DNA of 43,313 nucleotides, taken from Rhodospirillales bacterium (lineage in GTDB: Bacteria > Pseudomonadota > Alphaproteobacteria > Acetobacterales > Acetobacteraceae). Below the pieces are notes generated by a model, which did not search any database, was not told the origin of the DNA, and saw nothing but the letters and a program-made list of their open reading frames with translations. Of this stretch, positions 15,569-24,299 are shown piece by piece (position 1 is the first letter of the stretch; each line of letters starts with the position of its first letter). A program made the position numbers and the translations under genes. Where the stretch lies: positions 1 through 43,313 of the forward strand of contig JANXVC010000232.1 in assembly GCA_025351925.1 (NCBI GenBank). The letters run 5' to 3'.

Positions 15569-16384
15569 ATGCTCGACGCCGTAGAAAAGCGTGTTTCGAT
15601 CTACCAGCCTGAGCAGGAGGGGCTGATCTTCCCCGAGTTGCCGAGCTTTGCGACGCATGCCGAGGAGCGCAAATACCGCAAGGAGCACTTGGTCGCCGCG
15701 ACCCGGGCTTTCGGCATGCACGGCTTCGACTATGGCTTCGCGGGGCATCTCACGGTGCGTGATCCAGAGCGGCCCGAGTTGTACTGGACCAACCCGATGT
15801 GCGTGCATTTCTCGCAGGTCAAGGTGTCGAACCTGGTGCTGGCCGACCACGCCGGCAACGTGGTCGAGGGCACCCACGCGATCAACCGCGCCGGGTTCGT
15901 GCTGCACTCCGCGGTGCACGAGGCGCATCCGGATATCGTCGCGATGTGCCACGCGCATACGACCTATGGCACTGCCTGGTGCGCCACCGGCCGGCCGCTC
16001 GACATGATCAGCCAGGACGCCGCGTGTTTCTACAACAACCACGTGGTGATCGGCGCCTCGGCTGGTGCTGTGGCGGTCGAGAGGGCGTCGGGTCAGTCGG
16101 TCGCCGAACTGTTCGGCCAGAACCGCGCGGCGCTGCACCAGAATCACGGGTTGCTCACCGCGAGCCGGCACAGCATCGACGACGCGGCGTTCTGGTTCAT
16201 CGCGCTGGAGCGGTGCTGCCAGGTGCAGCTTCTGGTCGAAGCGTCGGGCGTGAAGCCGCAGACCGTGTCGGAAAAGAGCGCGCTGTATAGCCGCGAGCAC
16301 GTCGGCAACGATTTCATCGGTTGGCTGCATTTTCAGACGCTGTACGACCAGATCGCGGCGACGCAGCCCGATATGTTCGAATAG
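15569..16384 (+). CDS. Class II aldolase/adducin family protein
   Basis: This 271-residue protein carries the zinc-site histidines of class II aldolases in CHAHTTYGTAW and HQNHGLLTA. An early glycine-rich region (GFDYGFAGHLTVRDP) corresponds to the phosphate- or carboxylate-binding loop of the family. AGGAGA lies just before the ATG. Members include sugar-phosphate aldolases and decarboxylases of hydroxy-aromatic acids or keto acids. The position as third gene after oxygenase and reductase suggests a step acting on the oxygenated product (aldol cleavage or decarboxylation), but that is inference. A hairpin follows directly. Confidence 0.88.
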   Translation: MLDAVEKRVSIYQPEQEGLIFPELPSFATHAEERKYRKEHLVAATRAFGMHGFDYGFAGHLTVRDPERPELYWTNPMCVHFSQVKVSNLVLADHAGNVVEGTHAINRAGFVLHSAVHEAHPDIVAMCHAHTTYGTAWCATGRPLDMISQDAACFYNNHVVIGASAGAVAVERASGQSVAELFGQNRAALHQNHGLLTASRHSIDDAAFWFIALERCCQVQLLVEASGVKPQTVSEKSALYSREHVGNDFIGWLHFQTLYDQIAATQPDMFE

Positions 16385-16391
16385 GCGGCCG

Positions 16392-16413
16392 GGCGGGGGC
16401 GGCCACCCCCGCC
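16392..16413. terminator. Hairpin between convergent genes
   Basis: GGCGGGGG (16392-16399) and CCCCCGCC (16406-16413) form an 8-bp GC stem with a 6-base loop in the 33-bp gap between the aldolase-like and DUF2252 genes. It could serve both strands. No U tract is visible. Confidence 0.5.
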
Positions 16414-16417
16414 GCAG

Positions 16418-17674
16418 CTATGCCGCCGCTGCCTGCTGGCCCCCCGCTACCTGCTGACCCCCCGCTGCCTGCTGACCCAGCGAGTGCGACCGGCAATGCT
16501 CCAAATAGGCCGTCTCGTGCACGGCCACGAGCTGAACGACGCTGGACCATAGCCAGGGCGGCGCCTCCAATTCGCTTGACCGGCGGCTATGCTGCAGCTC
16601 GCGCCGCCAGGCATCGCGCGTGGCCGTGTCCATCTGGCGCGCATGCGCATGCCCGACGACCCATGCAAGGTAGCGCGCCGCCGTGACCGCCTCCTCGCGC
16701 GTCAACTGGTCCATCTCCAGCTTGAGGTCCTGCGGCAGCACCTCGCGCATGACGACCGAGCGGCCCAGCAGCTCGGTTGCCGACATGCGCTCGCCAAGGA
16801 ACGGGGCGAGGTTGCGCGCGCCCTCGACGACACGCTGGGCGTTGTCGTCCGGCATCGTCACGCCGGGTGCGCGCGGGGCGGCCGTCCGCACCGCCTCCTT
16901 GACATCCACCAAACAGAGCTTCTCATTGCGGCCCTTGCCGATCCCCAGCAGGACCGCAAAGCGCAGCAGCCCGAGCGAGCTGCATCCCTTCACCCAATAG
17001 GCGACGTCGTGCACCGTGAGGTGGCCGCCATGGCCGGGGTGGAGCGTCGCCATGAACGTGCTGGCGTGCTCGCCCTCGAAAAGCCGGCCGATCTCGTGGC
17101 TCTCCTCATTCGAAAGCGCCCAAAATTGCTGGCCCAGCGGGATCGTCGGCTTCACGTCTTCGATCCGCTCGCGCGCGAGGTGCCGCCACTTGCGCCCCAA
17201 GGCCTGCCGGAGGACGGTGCGGACTACGTCTGGCATCGGCTCGCCGTCCTCCGCGTCATAGCCCTCGTCGGTCAGCGCGTGCTCATAGCCCTTCGTCATC
17301 TCCTCGATCATGTGCGCGGTGGTCACGCCCGGCAGGTCGGAGCCGCGCGCCGCGGTCGCGAGCGAGAGGCCGAGGCGGATCAAGTCATGCGCTGGGTTGC
17401 CGATGACGGTCTGGTCGAGGTCCCTGATCTGCACCGCGACCCGGCCATGCGCGTCCGCGAGCGGCCCAAGGTTGCCGAGGTGACAGTCGCCGCAGATCCA
17501 CACCGGCGGCCCGGCAGGAAGGGTCTCGCCGCTGGCCTCCAGCCACTCGTAGAACCGGCGGGTGCTGCCGCGAACATAGGCGTGCGCCGAACGCGCCATC
17601 TTCATGTTCTGCCGCTCGGTCAGCAACGGGAGGCGCTGCATGGGGCTAGGGTACTGTCGCGTCTTACTCGTCAT
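16418..17674 (-). CDS. DUF2252 family protein (kinase-like fold)
   Basis: The protein has 418 residues. The family mark is VWICGDCHLGNLGPL followed by QIRDLDQTVIGNPAHDLIRL. A GD-x-H-x2-N loop followed by a D-x-D segment resembles the catalytic and metal loops of aminoglycoside-phosphotransferase/HipA-like kinases. Biochemical activity of DUF2252 proteins is not established to my knowledge. The C terminus ends in a Gln-Ala-Gly repeat encoded by an 18-bp repeat, probably disordered. It follows the DUF6328-like gene on the same strand after 73 bases and may share its promoter. Confidence 0.85.
   Translation of the reverse strand: MTSKTRQYPSPMQRLPLLTERQNMKMARSAHAYVRGSTRRFYEWLEASGETLPAGPPVWICGDCHLGNLGPLADAHGRVAVQIRDLDQTVIGNPAHDLIRLGLSLATAARGSDLPGVTTAHMIEEMTKGYEHALTDEGYDAEDGEPMPDVVRTVLRQALGRKWRHLARERIEDVKPTIPLGQQFWALSNEESHEIGRLFEGEHASTFMATLHPGHGGHLTVHDVAYWVKGCSSLGLLRFAVLLGIGKGRNEKLCLVDVKEAVRTAAPRAPGVTMPDDNAQRVVEGARNLAPFLGERMSATELLGRSVVMREVLPQDLKLEMDQLTREEAVTAARYLAWVVGHAHARQMDTATRDAWRRELQHSRRSSELEAPPWLWSSVVQLVAVHETAYLEHCRSHSLGQQAAGGQQVAGGQQAAAA
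16433..16478. repeat. 18-bp coding repeat in the DUF2252 C terminus
   Basis: CTGCTGGCCCCCCGCTAC (16433-16450), CTGCTGACCCCCCGCTGC (16451-16468) and a partial third copy to 16478. On the minus strand each unit encodes six residues of the type QQAAGG. Unit length keeps the frame, so copy number can vary without breaking the protein. Confidence 0.85.
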
Positions 17675-17747
17675 ATCGAGCGCTGCTCACTGAAAAGGGA
17701 TAGGGGTTGCGGGTTTGAAAAACACCGGCGCAGGGATTCTGCCGCGT

Positions 17748-18638
17748 TCAGCCTTGATGCCGCCTGGCCATCAGAGGTAAGCCGAACCAGAGCGCTGCCA
17801 TCCCACAAGCACAGGAAAGTGCAATGGTGGCCCCAGCCCAGCTTCCCAGAACGACGCTGGTAACCACGAACACATCCCCAGCAACTCCAAGCGCCAGCGG
17901 CACCAGCGCGGCGAGTACCAGGCGCTCGGTGACGCGTTCAAAGTGCTTCGTGTGCTCGCCGCCCTCCGCCAGCCGATGGTAGGGCGCGGGCGTCATCAGC
18001 AGCACCATCGCAAGTACGAGGAGAAGCAAGCTCCCGGTGTTCACCAGTTTTGCGGCGGGCGGAAGCTTTTCGAACGCCGAGGTAAGGTATGATGCAAACT
18101 GAAAGCCGAGCAGCGCCTGTACGCCGGGCAGGACAATGCGCGCCTCGGTCAGTAGCTCGGTGATGCTCTCCTTTGTCGAAACCATCTCGTCTCCTTTGGG
18201 ATCATCGCTCCGGCGCCGGGCGAGGGCCGGACCGAACCAGCACAGCAGGGGACCCACCGCCACCGCCGCGCCAGCGCCATAGGCGGCGACCAGGCCAAGC
18301 TGACTCGTCAGGGCGATGCCGAAGTTCAGCCCAAGCGCCAGCGCGAACAGCACAAGCGCCAGCAGTCCCAACCGCTTCGTAGTGCGCTCCATGCCGGCCG
18401 TCGCATGACCCCCCGACACGATGCGGTGATAGGGCGCCGGCGCGATAAGACACGCGGTGCTTGCGACCAGCAGCACCAATGCTGCGACATGCAGATATTG
18501 AGCGGTGGGAGGGAGCAACGGGAAGCCCGGCTCAAATGCTCCCCGGCATTGAAAACCAAGGAGGATTTGTGCGCCGAGCACCAGTGTCCGGACCTCGCTG
18601 AGGCCCGTCTTGACCCGTTCCTTTTCCGCCGCCGCCAT
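17748..18638 (-). CDS. Tandemly duplicated DUF6328-like membrane protein
   Basis: The 296-residue protein is two copies of one ~130-residue module. LLGFQ occurs at 26-30 and 176-180, and APYHR at 68-72 and 218-222, a constant offset of 150 residues. Each copy has a polar helix with a VL-x-G-x-Q-x-LLGFQ motif, then about four membrane helices with charged arginines after the second. The ATG at 18638 has no strong ribosome site. In contrast, Met152, at the head of the second copy, is preceded by AAAGGAG at ideal spacing, so the second half might also be made alone. Function is unknown. A general-stress-like promoter lies upstream. Confidence 0.85.
   Translation of the reverse strand: MAAAEKERVKTGLSEVRTLVLGAQILLGFQCRGAFEPGFPLLPPTAQYLHVAALVLLVASTACLIAPAPYHRIVSGGHATAGMERTTKRLGLLALVLFALALGLNFGIALTSQLGLVAAYGAGAAVAVGPLLCWFGPALARRRSDDPKGDEMVSTKESITELLTEARIVLPGVQALLGFQFASYLTSAFEKLPPAAKLVNTGSLLLLVLAMVLLMTPAPYHRLAEGGEHTKHFERVTERLVLAALVPLALGVAGDVFVVTSVVLGSWAGATIALSCACGMAALWFGLPLMARRHQG
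18185..18197 (-). promoter_or_regulatory. Internal ribosome-binding site in the doubled DUF6328-like gene
   Basis: On the minus strand AAAGGAG (18197-18191) stands 5 bases before an in-frame ATG (18185) that begins MVSTKESITELL, the start of the second module. This looks like the original ribosome site of a once separate gene now read through by the upstream copy. Confidence 0.65.
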
Positions 18639-18683
18639 GGTCGTCCGCCGCCATATTACGATTTTGTCATATAAGTGACATAG

Positions 18684-18709
18684 AACGGCAACATAGCTTG
18701 CGGGTTTCC
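18684..18709 (-). promoter_or_regulatory. Candidate EcfG-like promoter
   Basis: On the minus strand GGAAA (18709-18705), 17 bases, then CGTT (18687-18684). This differs from the consensus GGAAC-N16/17-CGTT by one base in the -35 element. It is 45 bases upstream of the DUF6328-like start and downstream of the purH stop. Confidence 0.45.
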
Positions 18710-18733
18710 AGGCAGCAATTCCTATTGCTGGCG

Positions 18734-20299
18734 TCAGTGCCGGAAGTGACGCATCCCCGTCAGCACCATCGCAACCCCGGCCGCGTCCGCCGCTGCGATG
18801 ACCTCGTTGTCGCGGACGGAGCCGCCGGGCTGGATCACCGCGGTGGCCCCGGCGGCAATGGCGGCCTCCAAGCCGTCGGCGAAAGGGAAAAACGCGTCCG
18901 ACGCCACGACGCTGTCTTGGGCCAGCGGTTGATCCAGCCCGGCGGCGCGGGCGGCCTCGGCGCCCTTCCAAGCAGCGATGCGTGCACTGTCCACCCGGCT
19001 CATCTGTCCGGCGCCGATGCCCACCGTCGCGGCGTTCTTGGCATAGACGATCGCGTTCGACTTCACGTGCTTGCAGACGCGGAAGGCAAAGATGAGATCA
19101 GCCAGTTCCGTCGCGGTGGGCGCGCGCTGCGTCACCACGCGGAGCGCCGCTGGGTCAACGCGCCCCGCGTCCCGCGACTGCGCCAGGAACCCGCCGGAGA
19201 CGCTGCGGACGGTGAGCCCTGGCGCGGCGGGGTCGGGCAGGCCGCCGGTCAGCAGCAGGCGAAGATTCTTCTTGCGGGCCAGGATGGCGCGGGCGTCGGG
19301 GTCGGCGTCCGGCGCGATAATGACCTCGGTGAAGATGGCCGCGATGCGCTCCGCCGTGGCGGCGTCCAGCGTGCGGTTCAGCGCGACGATGCCGCCGAAC
19401 GCCGAGGTGGGGTCGCAGCGCAGCGCCATGTCCCAGGCACCTGCGGTGGTGCCAGCGACGGCCACGCCGCAGGGGTTGGCGTGCTTGACGATGACGACGG
19501 CGGGTCCGTCGAACTCGGCCACGCATTCGAACGCGGCGTCAGTGTCGTTCAGGTTGTTGTAGGACAGCTCCTTGCCCTGGATTTGCGCGGCGCTGGCGAC
19601 TCCAGGCCGCGTGCCGTTCACGTAGAATGCCGCCTGCTGGTGCGGATTCTCGCCGTAGCGCAGGGTCTGGCGCAGCGTGCCGGACAGGGTCAACCGTGGC
19701 GGAAACGCCTGGTCGCGAGCGAACCACGCGGCGATCGCGGCGTCGTAGGCGGCGGTGCGGGCATAGGCCTCGCCGGCCAGGCGGACCCGCAGCGCCTGGG
19801 TGGTGCCGCCGTGCTCCGCCAGTTCGGCCAGCAGGGCATCATACTGCGCCGGGTCGGTCAGGACGGCGACGTGGTCGTGGTTCTTGGCGGCGGCGCGGAT
19901 CAGGGCGGGACCGCCGATATCGATGTTCTCGATGCAGTCGTTGGGGGCGGCGCCACCGGCGGCCGTCGCCTCGAACGGGTACAGGTTCACGCAAACCAGG
20001 TCGATCGGCGCGATGCCGTGCTGCTCCATTTGCGCCACGTGCGCCGGCAGGTCGCGGCGGCCCAATATGCCGCCGTGGATCTGCGGCGCCAACGTCTTGA
20101 CCCGGCCGTCGAGGATCTCGGGAAAGCCGGTATGGTCCGCGACCTCGGTGACGGCAACGCCCGCCTCCCGCAGCGCGCGGGCGGAGCCGCCGGTGGAGAG
20201 GATTTCTGCGCCATGTGCCGCCAGGGCGCCGGCCAGCGGCAGCAGCCCGGCCTTGTCGGAGACGGAGATCAGCGCGCGCCGGATGCGGAGTGGGGCCAT
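18734..20299 (-). CDS. purH: Bifunctional AICAR transformylase / IMP cyclohydrolase
   Basis: The protein has 521 residues, the normal length. The N-terminal IMP cyclohydrolase part has [32 protein letters not shown] and [19 protein letters not shown]. The C-terminal transformylase part has [10 protein letters not shown] and [14 protein letters not shown] followed by [16 protein letters not shown]. It performs the last two steps of de novo purine synthesis, AICAR to FAICAR to IMP, using 10-formyl-THF. It starts 14 bases after the glycosyltransferase stop on the same strand. Confidence 0.98.
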   Translation of the reverse strand: MAPLRIRRALISVSDKAGLLPLAGALAAHGAEILSTGGSARALREAGVAVTEVADHTGFPEILDGRVKTLAPQIHGGILGRRDLPAHVAQMEQHGIAPIDLVCVNLYPFEATAAGGAAPNDCIENIDIGGPALIRAAAKNHDHVAVLTDPAQYDALLAELAEHGGTTQALRVRLAGEAYARTAAYDAAIAAWFARDQAFPPRLTLSGTLRQTLRYGENPHQQAAFYVNGTRPGVASAAQIQGKELSYNNLNDTDAAFECVAEFDGPAVVIVKHANPCGVAVAGTTAGAWDMALRCDPTSAFGGIVALNRTLDAATAERIAAIFTEVIIAPDADPDARAILARKKNLRLLLTGGLPDPAAPGLTVRSVSGGFLAQSRDAGRVDPAALRVVTQRAPTATELADLIFAFRVCKHVKSNAIVYAKNAATVGIGAGQMSRVDSARIAAWKGAEAARAAGLDQPLAQDSVVASDAFFPFADGLEAAIAAGATAVIQPGGSVRDNEVIAAADAAGVAMVLTGMRHFRH

Positions 20300-20313
20300 G
20301 CCGCCCCATAGCG

Positions 20314-21417
20314 CTAGAGGCCCAGCAGGTCCAGCGTGCGCGCGAGGACAGCGGCCTCGTCATACAGCCCAACGGCGCGCTCCCGTCCGGCGGCGCCCAT
20401 GCGGGTCCGCAGCGCTGTGTCGGCGACCAGGCGCGCGAGGGCTGCGGCGAGCGGCGCCACGGTCGCGGGCGGCACCAAGAGGCCGGTCTCCTGGTCCATG
20501 ACCTGTTCCCGCGGGCCGCGGATGGCGGTGGCGACGACGGGGAGGCCGGTCAGCATGGCCTCGATCACCGACATCGGCAGCCCCTCGAAGTGGCTGGGCA
20601 ACGTAAAGATGTCGGCCGCCGCCAGCACGTCGGCGATGTCTGCGCGGTAGCCGAGCCGACGCAGGCGGGGGCCGAGCCCGCTCGCGTCGAACAGTGCCTC
20701 CAGATTGGCGCCGTGGTCGGAGGGCAGGCGTTCGCCCACGATCCAGAGCTCGGCGCCGGGCACGTCGCGCATGGCGGCCAGCAGCTCCGGATAACCCTTG
20801 TGCCGCACGAGGCGGGAGACGATCACGACCACGACCTGTGCGTCCGGCACGCCCAGTGCCTGGCGCACCCGGGCGCGGGCGGCGGGATTTGGGCGAAACT
20901 GGGTGGGGTCGCGCCCATTGCCGACCGGCACGGCGTCGCGGGCGATCCATAACCGGCGGGCGTCGGCGGCCTCCTCGGTCGAGACGGTCAGGGTGATGTC
21001 GGTGAGCCGCCCGCCGAGCCACTCCGTCGCGAGGCCAAGCGCCCGGCGCCACCACGGTCCCGGCTGGTTGAACAGGAAACCGTGGCAGGTGTAGGCGACG
21101 CGCGGCACCCCGGCGATCCGCGCGGCGAGCCGGGCCAGGAAGCCGCTGATCGGCATGTGGGCGTGCACGAGGTCCGGCCGCTCCGCGCGGAACAGCGCCA
21201 CCATGGCCCACAGCGCCCGCCACTGCGCCTTGGGCGACAGGCTGCGCGCCATCGGCAGCGGCGCGACGCGCAGCCCGGCCGCCCGCACGTCGGCCAGCAG
21301 CGGGCCGTCGGCGCAGACCCCCAGCACGTCATGCCCGCGCGCCTGCGCCGCCTGCATCAGCGGCATGAGGAAGTGCCGCAGCGAGAAATCGACGTTGGTG
21401 ACCTGCACAACCTTCAC
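20314..21417 (-). CDS. Glycosyltransferase, GT4 family
   Basis: This 367-residue GT-B fold enzyme opens with [20 protein letters not shown], and the N-terminal domain carries a [16 protein letters not shown] segment. The C-terminal nucleotide-sugar site has [35 protein letters not shown] (the E-x7-E type region) and [16 protein letters not shown]. It would transfer a sugar from a nucleotide donor to a cell-surface polymer or lipid. GTG at 21417 is preferred because a start further upstream (21486) would overlap the divergent cysG. It precedes purH on the same strand, a coupling with no obvious functional link. Confidence 0.88.
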   Translation of the reverse strand: MKVVQVTNVDFSLRHFLMPLMQAAQARGHDVLGVCADGPLLADVRAAGLRVAPLPMARSLSPKAQWRALWAMVALFRAERPDLVHAHMPISGFLARLAARIAGVPRVAYTCHGFLFNQPGPWWRRALGLATEWLGGRLTDITLTVSTEEAADARRLWIARDAVPVGNGRDPTQFRPNPAARARVRQALGVPDAQVVVVIVSRLVRHKGYPELLAAMRDVPGAELWIVGERLPSDHGANLEALFDASGLGPRLRRLGYRADIADVLAAADIFTLPSHFEGLPMSVIEAMLTGLPVVATAIRGPREQVMDQETGLLVPPATVAPLAAALARLVADTALRTRMGAAGRERAVGLYDEAAVLARTLDLLGL

Positions 21418-21470
21418 GGCCCCGCTTTGAACACCTTGCCGAGCCGCCGGGAAGCCTCGACCTTGGGGCC

Positions 21471-22769
21471 ATGCAGTATTTTCCAATCTTCCTGTCGCTG
21501 ACCGGCCGCCGTGTTCTCGTCGTGGGAGACGGCGAGGCCGCTACCCGCAAGGCCGACGCGCTGCGCCGGGCTGATGCCATGGTGGCGACCGCGGCGCGGT
21601 TCGACACCGCCTTGCTGGACGATTGCGCGCTGGCCATCGGCGCCGACGCGCCCGATGCGGACCTGGAAGCGCTGTCGGCCGCGGCTCAGGCACGCGGCAT
21701 CCCGGTCAACATCGTCGATCGCCCGGCATTGTGCAGCTACATCACGCCAAGCGTCATCGACCGCGCGCCGATCAGCATCGCGGTGTCGTCCGGCGGCGCC
21801 GCCCCGGTGCTGGCCCGCCTGCTGCGCGCACGGATCGAGGCAATGGTGCCTCCGGCATTCGGCCGCCTGGCCGCGCTGGCCGACCGCTACAAGGAAGAAA
21901 TCCGCAGCCGGCTGCCGGACGTGGCGCAGCGCCGCCGGGTGCTGGAGCGGGCGCTGGGCGGCCGGGTCGCCGATTTAGTATTGGCGGGGGAGGACGCGGC
22001 GGCCGATTTGGAGCTGCGGCGCGAGATCGAGGGCGGCGCCGACCCGGCTGGCATCGTCTATCTCGTGGGCGGGGGACCCGGCGCAGCGGATTTGCTGACC
22101 ATCCGGGCGCAGCGCCTGCTGGGCGAGGCCGACGTGATCGTGCACGACCGGCTGGTGACGACCGAGGTGCTGGACATGGCCCGGCGCGACGCCGACCGGA
22201 TCGAGGTCGGCAAGTCCCGCGCCGCGCACTCTATGCCGCAAGAAGAAATCAACGCCCTGCTGGTCCGTCTGGGCTTGTCAGGCAAAAAAGTGGTGCGGCT
22301 GAAGGGCGGCGACCCCCTCGTGTTCGGCCGCGGCGGCGAAGAGGCGGAGGCGCTGGCCGCGGCCGGCGTCGCATTCGAGATCGTGCCCGGCGTGACCGCG
22401 GCCCTGGCCTGTGCGGCTGGGGCCGCGATCCCGCTGACCCATCGGGACGCGGCGCGCACTCTGACGCTGGCGACCGGGCACTTGGTGGGCGGCGCGCTCG
22501 ATCTGGATTTCGCCGTGCTGGCGCAGGGCGGCACTCTGGCGGTGTATATGGGCCTGGACAGCCTGCCGGCGCTGCGGGACGGGCTGTTGGCGGCCGGATT
22601 GGATGCAGGCACCCCGGCGGCGTTGATCGAGCGCGGCGGCCGGGCCGACCAGCGGATGTTGCGCGGCACGCTGGACGAGCTGGTACTGCAGGCGCCGGGC
22701 TGGTCCACCGGCGGGCCGACGCTTACGATGGTGGGACCGGCGGTCGGGCTGCAGGTGGTGCGGCGTTAA
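21471..22769 (+). CDS. cysG: Siroheme synthase CysG (dehydrogenase/ferrochelatase plus uroporphyrinogen-III methyltransferase)
   Basis: This 432-residue bifunctional protein has an N-terminal NAD-binding precorrin-2 dehydrogenase/ferrochelatase domain (MQYFPIFLSLTGRRVLVVGD, then ITPSVIDRAPISIAVSSGG). Its C-terminal SAM-dependent methyltransferase domain has VYLVGGGPGAADLLTIRAQR, then VVRLKGGDPLVFGRGGEE and PGVTAALACAAGAAIPLTHR. It makes siroheme, the cofactor of sulfite and nitrite reductases. It overlaps no sulfate or nitrate genes here, and the next gene is a PhyH-type dioxygenase 12 bases downstream, so the two are probably co-transcribed. Confidence 0.97.
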   Translation: MQYFPIFLSLTGRRVLVVGDGEAATRKADALRRADAMVATAARFDTALLDDCALAIGADAPDADLEALSAAAQARGIPVNIVDRPALCSYITPSVIDRAPISIAVSSGGAAPVLARLLRARIEAMVPPAFGRLAALADRYKEEIRSRLPDVAQRRRVLERALGGRVADLVLAGEDAAADLELRREIEGGADPAGIVYLVGGGPGAADLLTIRAQRLLGEADVIVHDRLVTTEVLDMARRDADRIEVGKSRAAHSMPQEEINALLVRLGLSGKKVVRLKGGDPLVFGRGGEEAEALAAAGVAFEIVPGVTAALACAAGAAIPLTHRDAARTLTLATGHLVGGALDLDFAVLAQGGTLAVYMGLDSLPALRDGLLAAGLDAGTPAALIERGGRADQRMLRGTLDELVLQAPGWSTGGPTLTMVGPAVGLQVVRR

Positions 22770-22781
22770 ACGGAGAGTTTG

Positions 22782-23606
22782 ATGTCTTTGACAGTGGACC
22801 GGACTATCGAGACGGCGGTGGCGGCGCTGACCAGCGACGGGGTCACGGGCCTCCAGGGCGCCTTCCCGTGCGATTGGGTCGAGCGGATGCGCGAGGACAT
22901 GATGACCGCGTTCTGGGCCGCCATCCAGCGTCCCGGCGGCGCGGTCGGCCGCGGCCCGCGGCGCTGGTACGTCGAGATCCATCCGCAGGAGCTGCAGGGC
23001 TTCATCGATCTCGTGACCCATCCCTGGGTGACGGCCATATGCGAGGCGGTGCTCGGGCCGCAGTACGAGATCGTCGAGATCGGCTTCGACACGCCATTTC
23101 AGGGCGCCAAGAACCAGCCCTGGCACCGCGATTTTCCCTCGCCGCCGGAGACCTACGACGGCCGGCGCATCACCTCGCTGGCCTTTAATCTCAGTGGCGT
23201 GGATGTCACGGCCGACATGGGCCCGTTCGAGGTCGCGCCCGGTACCCAGTGGGAGGACGGGCGGCGCTGGAAGCACGAGATGTTTCCTGAGAGAGAGGAG
23301 TGGCCGCGCTACGCGGCGCGCGGGGTGAAGAAGTATCCGCAGATGGGCGACATTTCATGCCGCTCGGCGCTCACCTTGCATCGCGGCACGGCGCACCCGT
23401 CGCCGGTCGCGCGGCCGGTGCTGGTTCTGGGCGTCGATGCGCCGGGTGCCGGGCACTCGGCGTTGCACGACCTGATGGTGACGCGGGAGTACTTCGAGGC
23501 GTTGCCGGCGTCGGTGCGGGATCACCTGGTGTGCCGCGTGGTGGAGACACTCGTGCCGGTGACGCAGAAGCACGACATCGAGGGCTTGGTCATGGGCGTG
23601 GAGTAG
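22782..23606 (+). CDS. Phytanoyl-CoA dioxygenase (PhyH) family protein
   Basis: This 274-residue Fe(II)/2-oxoglutarate-type oxygenase has the facial triad start His115-x-Asp117 in QPWHRDFPSPPE, with the distal His as His200 or His205 in TLHRGTAHPSP, where the following Arg/Pro would contact 2-oxoglutarate. GGAG precedes the ATG. The family hydroxylates very diverse small molecules, so no substrate can be proposed. The link to cysG is unexplained; a role in sulfur compound use is possible but only suggested by neighbourhood. Confidence 0.85.
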   Translation: MSLTVDRTIETAVAALTSDGVTGLQGAFPCDWVERMREDMMTAFWAAIQRPGGAVGRGPRRWYVEIHPQELQGFIDLVTHPWVTAICEAVLGPQYEIVEIGFDTPFQGAKNQPWHRDFPSPPETYDGRRITSLAFNLSGVDVTADMGPFEVAPGTQWEDGRRWKHEMFPEREEWPRYAARGVKKYPQMGDISCRSALTLHRGTAHPSPVARPVLVLGVDAPGAGHSALHDLMVTREYFEALPASVRDHLVCRVVETLVPVTQKHDIEGLVMGVE

Positions 23607-23616
23607 GGCGCAACCG

Positions 23617-24006
23617 TCATCCGATCAGTTGCACAAGCTCGGAGTAAGGTGGCAGCAGCGGGTCGGCGGTGTAGAGCCGCGCCGGTTCGGCCATGGCCTG
23701 CGCTACCAGCAATCTATCGAAGGGATCGCGGTGATGCAGCGGCAGGGCCGTGACCCGGGCGGCGGCATCGGCGCTGACGGGCAGCTCCACAAAGCCGGTC
23801 AGACGCGCCTCCCGCGCGACCTGCCCGGGGCGCACCGCGAAGTCGGCTCGCTGAAGCCCGGCCTTGATGGCGATCTCCCAAATGCTGGCGGCGCTGAACA
23901 ACACCTCGTTGGCCGGGTCCTCCAAAAGGCCGCGCGTCTCGTTGTCCAGGCGGTCCGGGTCGCCGAGCGCCCAGAGCAGGACGTGCGTGTCGAGCAGCAG
24001 GCGCAT
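23617..24006 (-). CDS. vapC: PIN-domain toxin (VapC family, Phd-paired)
   Basis: The protein has 129 residues starting MRLLLDTHVLLWALGDPDRL, the pattern of the PIN subgroup paired with Phd/YefM antitoxins (first acidic residue Asp6). It continues FSAASIWEIAIKAGL with the conserved Glu, and HHRDPFDRLLVAQAM and YTADPLL carry further acidic positions. It is a predicted Mg-dependent RNase. Start and antitoxin stop overlap in TGATG, so the pair is translationally coupled. It belongs to a different PIN subgroup from the gene at 1438-1833, so the two toxin-antitoxin pairs are independent. Confidence 0.92.
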   Translation of the reverse strand: MRLLLDTHVLLWALGDPDRLDNETRGLLEDPANEVLFSAASIWEIAIKAGLQRADFAVRPGQVAREARLTGFVELPVSADAAARVTALPLHHRDPFDRLLVAQAMAEPARLYTADPLLPPYSELVQLIG

Positions 24007-24248
24007 CAGCGCCTTTCGAAGGCGTCGAGCACGTCATCGGGCAGCGGCGCATCGAAATCCGCGGGCACGGTCAGTTGCCCGGCAAGACGGCCGAGCACGC
24101 GCCGCTGTGCGGTGGGAAAAGGCGTCAGCGGCACCAGCTTGGCGACCGGTTTGCCAGCACGGGCGATGATGATCTCTTTGCCGGCAGCAACCTCGTCCAC
24201 CAGCCGCGAGAGCTGGGTCTTGGCCGCATGGATGTTGACCGCCTGCAT
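24006..24248 (-). CDS. Phd/YefM-type antitoxin
   Basis: This 80-residue protein has the Phd N terminus (MQAVNIHAAKTQLSRLVDEV, then AGKEIIIARAGKPVAKLVPL) followed by a C-terminal tail (LPDDVLDAFERR) that would bind the PIN toxin. Phd proteins bind palindromes in their own promoter, and two palindromes lie directly upstream. AAGGAG stands just before the ATG. It is the first gene of a two-gene unit. Confidence 0.93.
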   Translation of the reverse strand: MQAVNIHAAKTQLSRLVDEVAAGKEIIIARAGKPVAKLVPLTPFPTAQRRVLGRLAGQLTVPADFDAPLPDDVLDAFERR

Positions 24249-24262
24249 AATGGCTCCTTTAC

Positions 24263-24299
24263 GGACTAAGCTTAGTCCATATACGGTAAATTTAGCCGT
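24263..24299. promoter_or_regulatory. Palindromic operator region of the Phd/PIN pair
   Basis: GGACTAAGCTTAGTCC at 24263-24278 is a perfect 16-bp palindrome. A second, imperfect one, ACGG-TAAATTTA-G-CCGT, lies at 24283-24299. The region is clearly more AT-rich than its surroundings and ends 15 bases before the antitoxin start on the minus strand. Two adjacent palindromes fit cooperative autoregulation by the Phd-type antitoxin. Confidence 0.7.

Noticed and set aside
18698-20311. 537-codon plus-strand open frame opposite purH
   Set aside because: Shadow of purH, which matches its family end to end.
21623-23188. 521-codon plus-strand frame overlapping cysG and the PhyH gene
   Set aside because: It spans two recognised genes in another frame and is Arg/Gly-rich.
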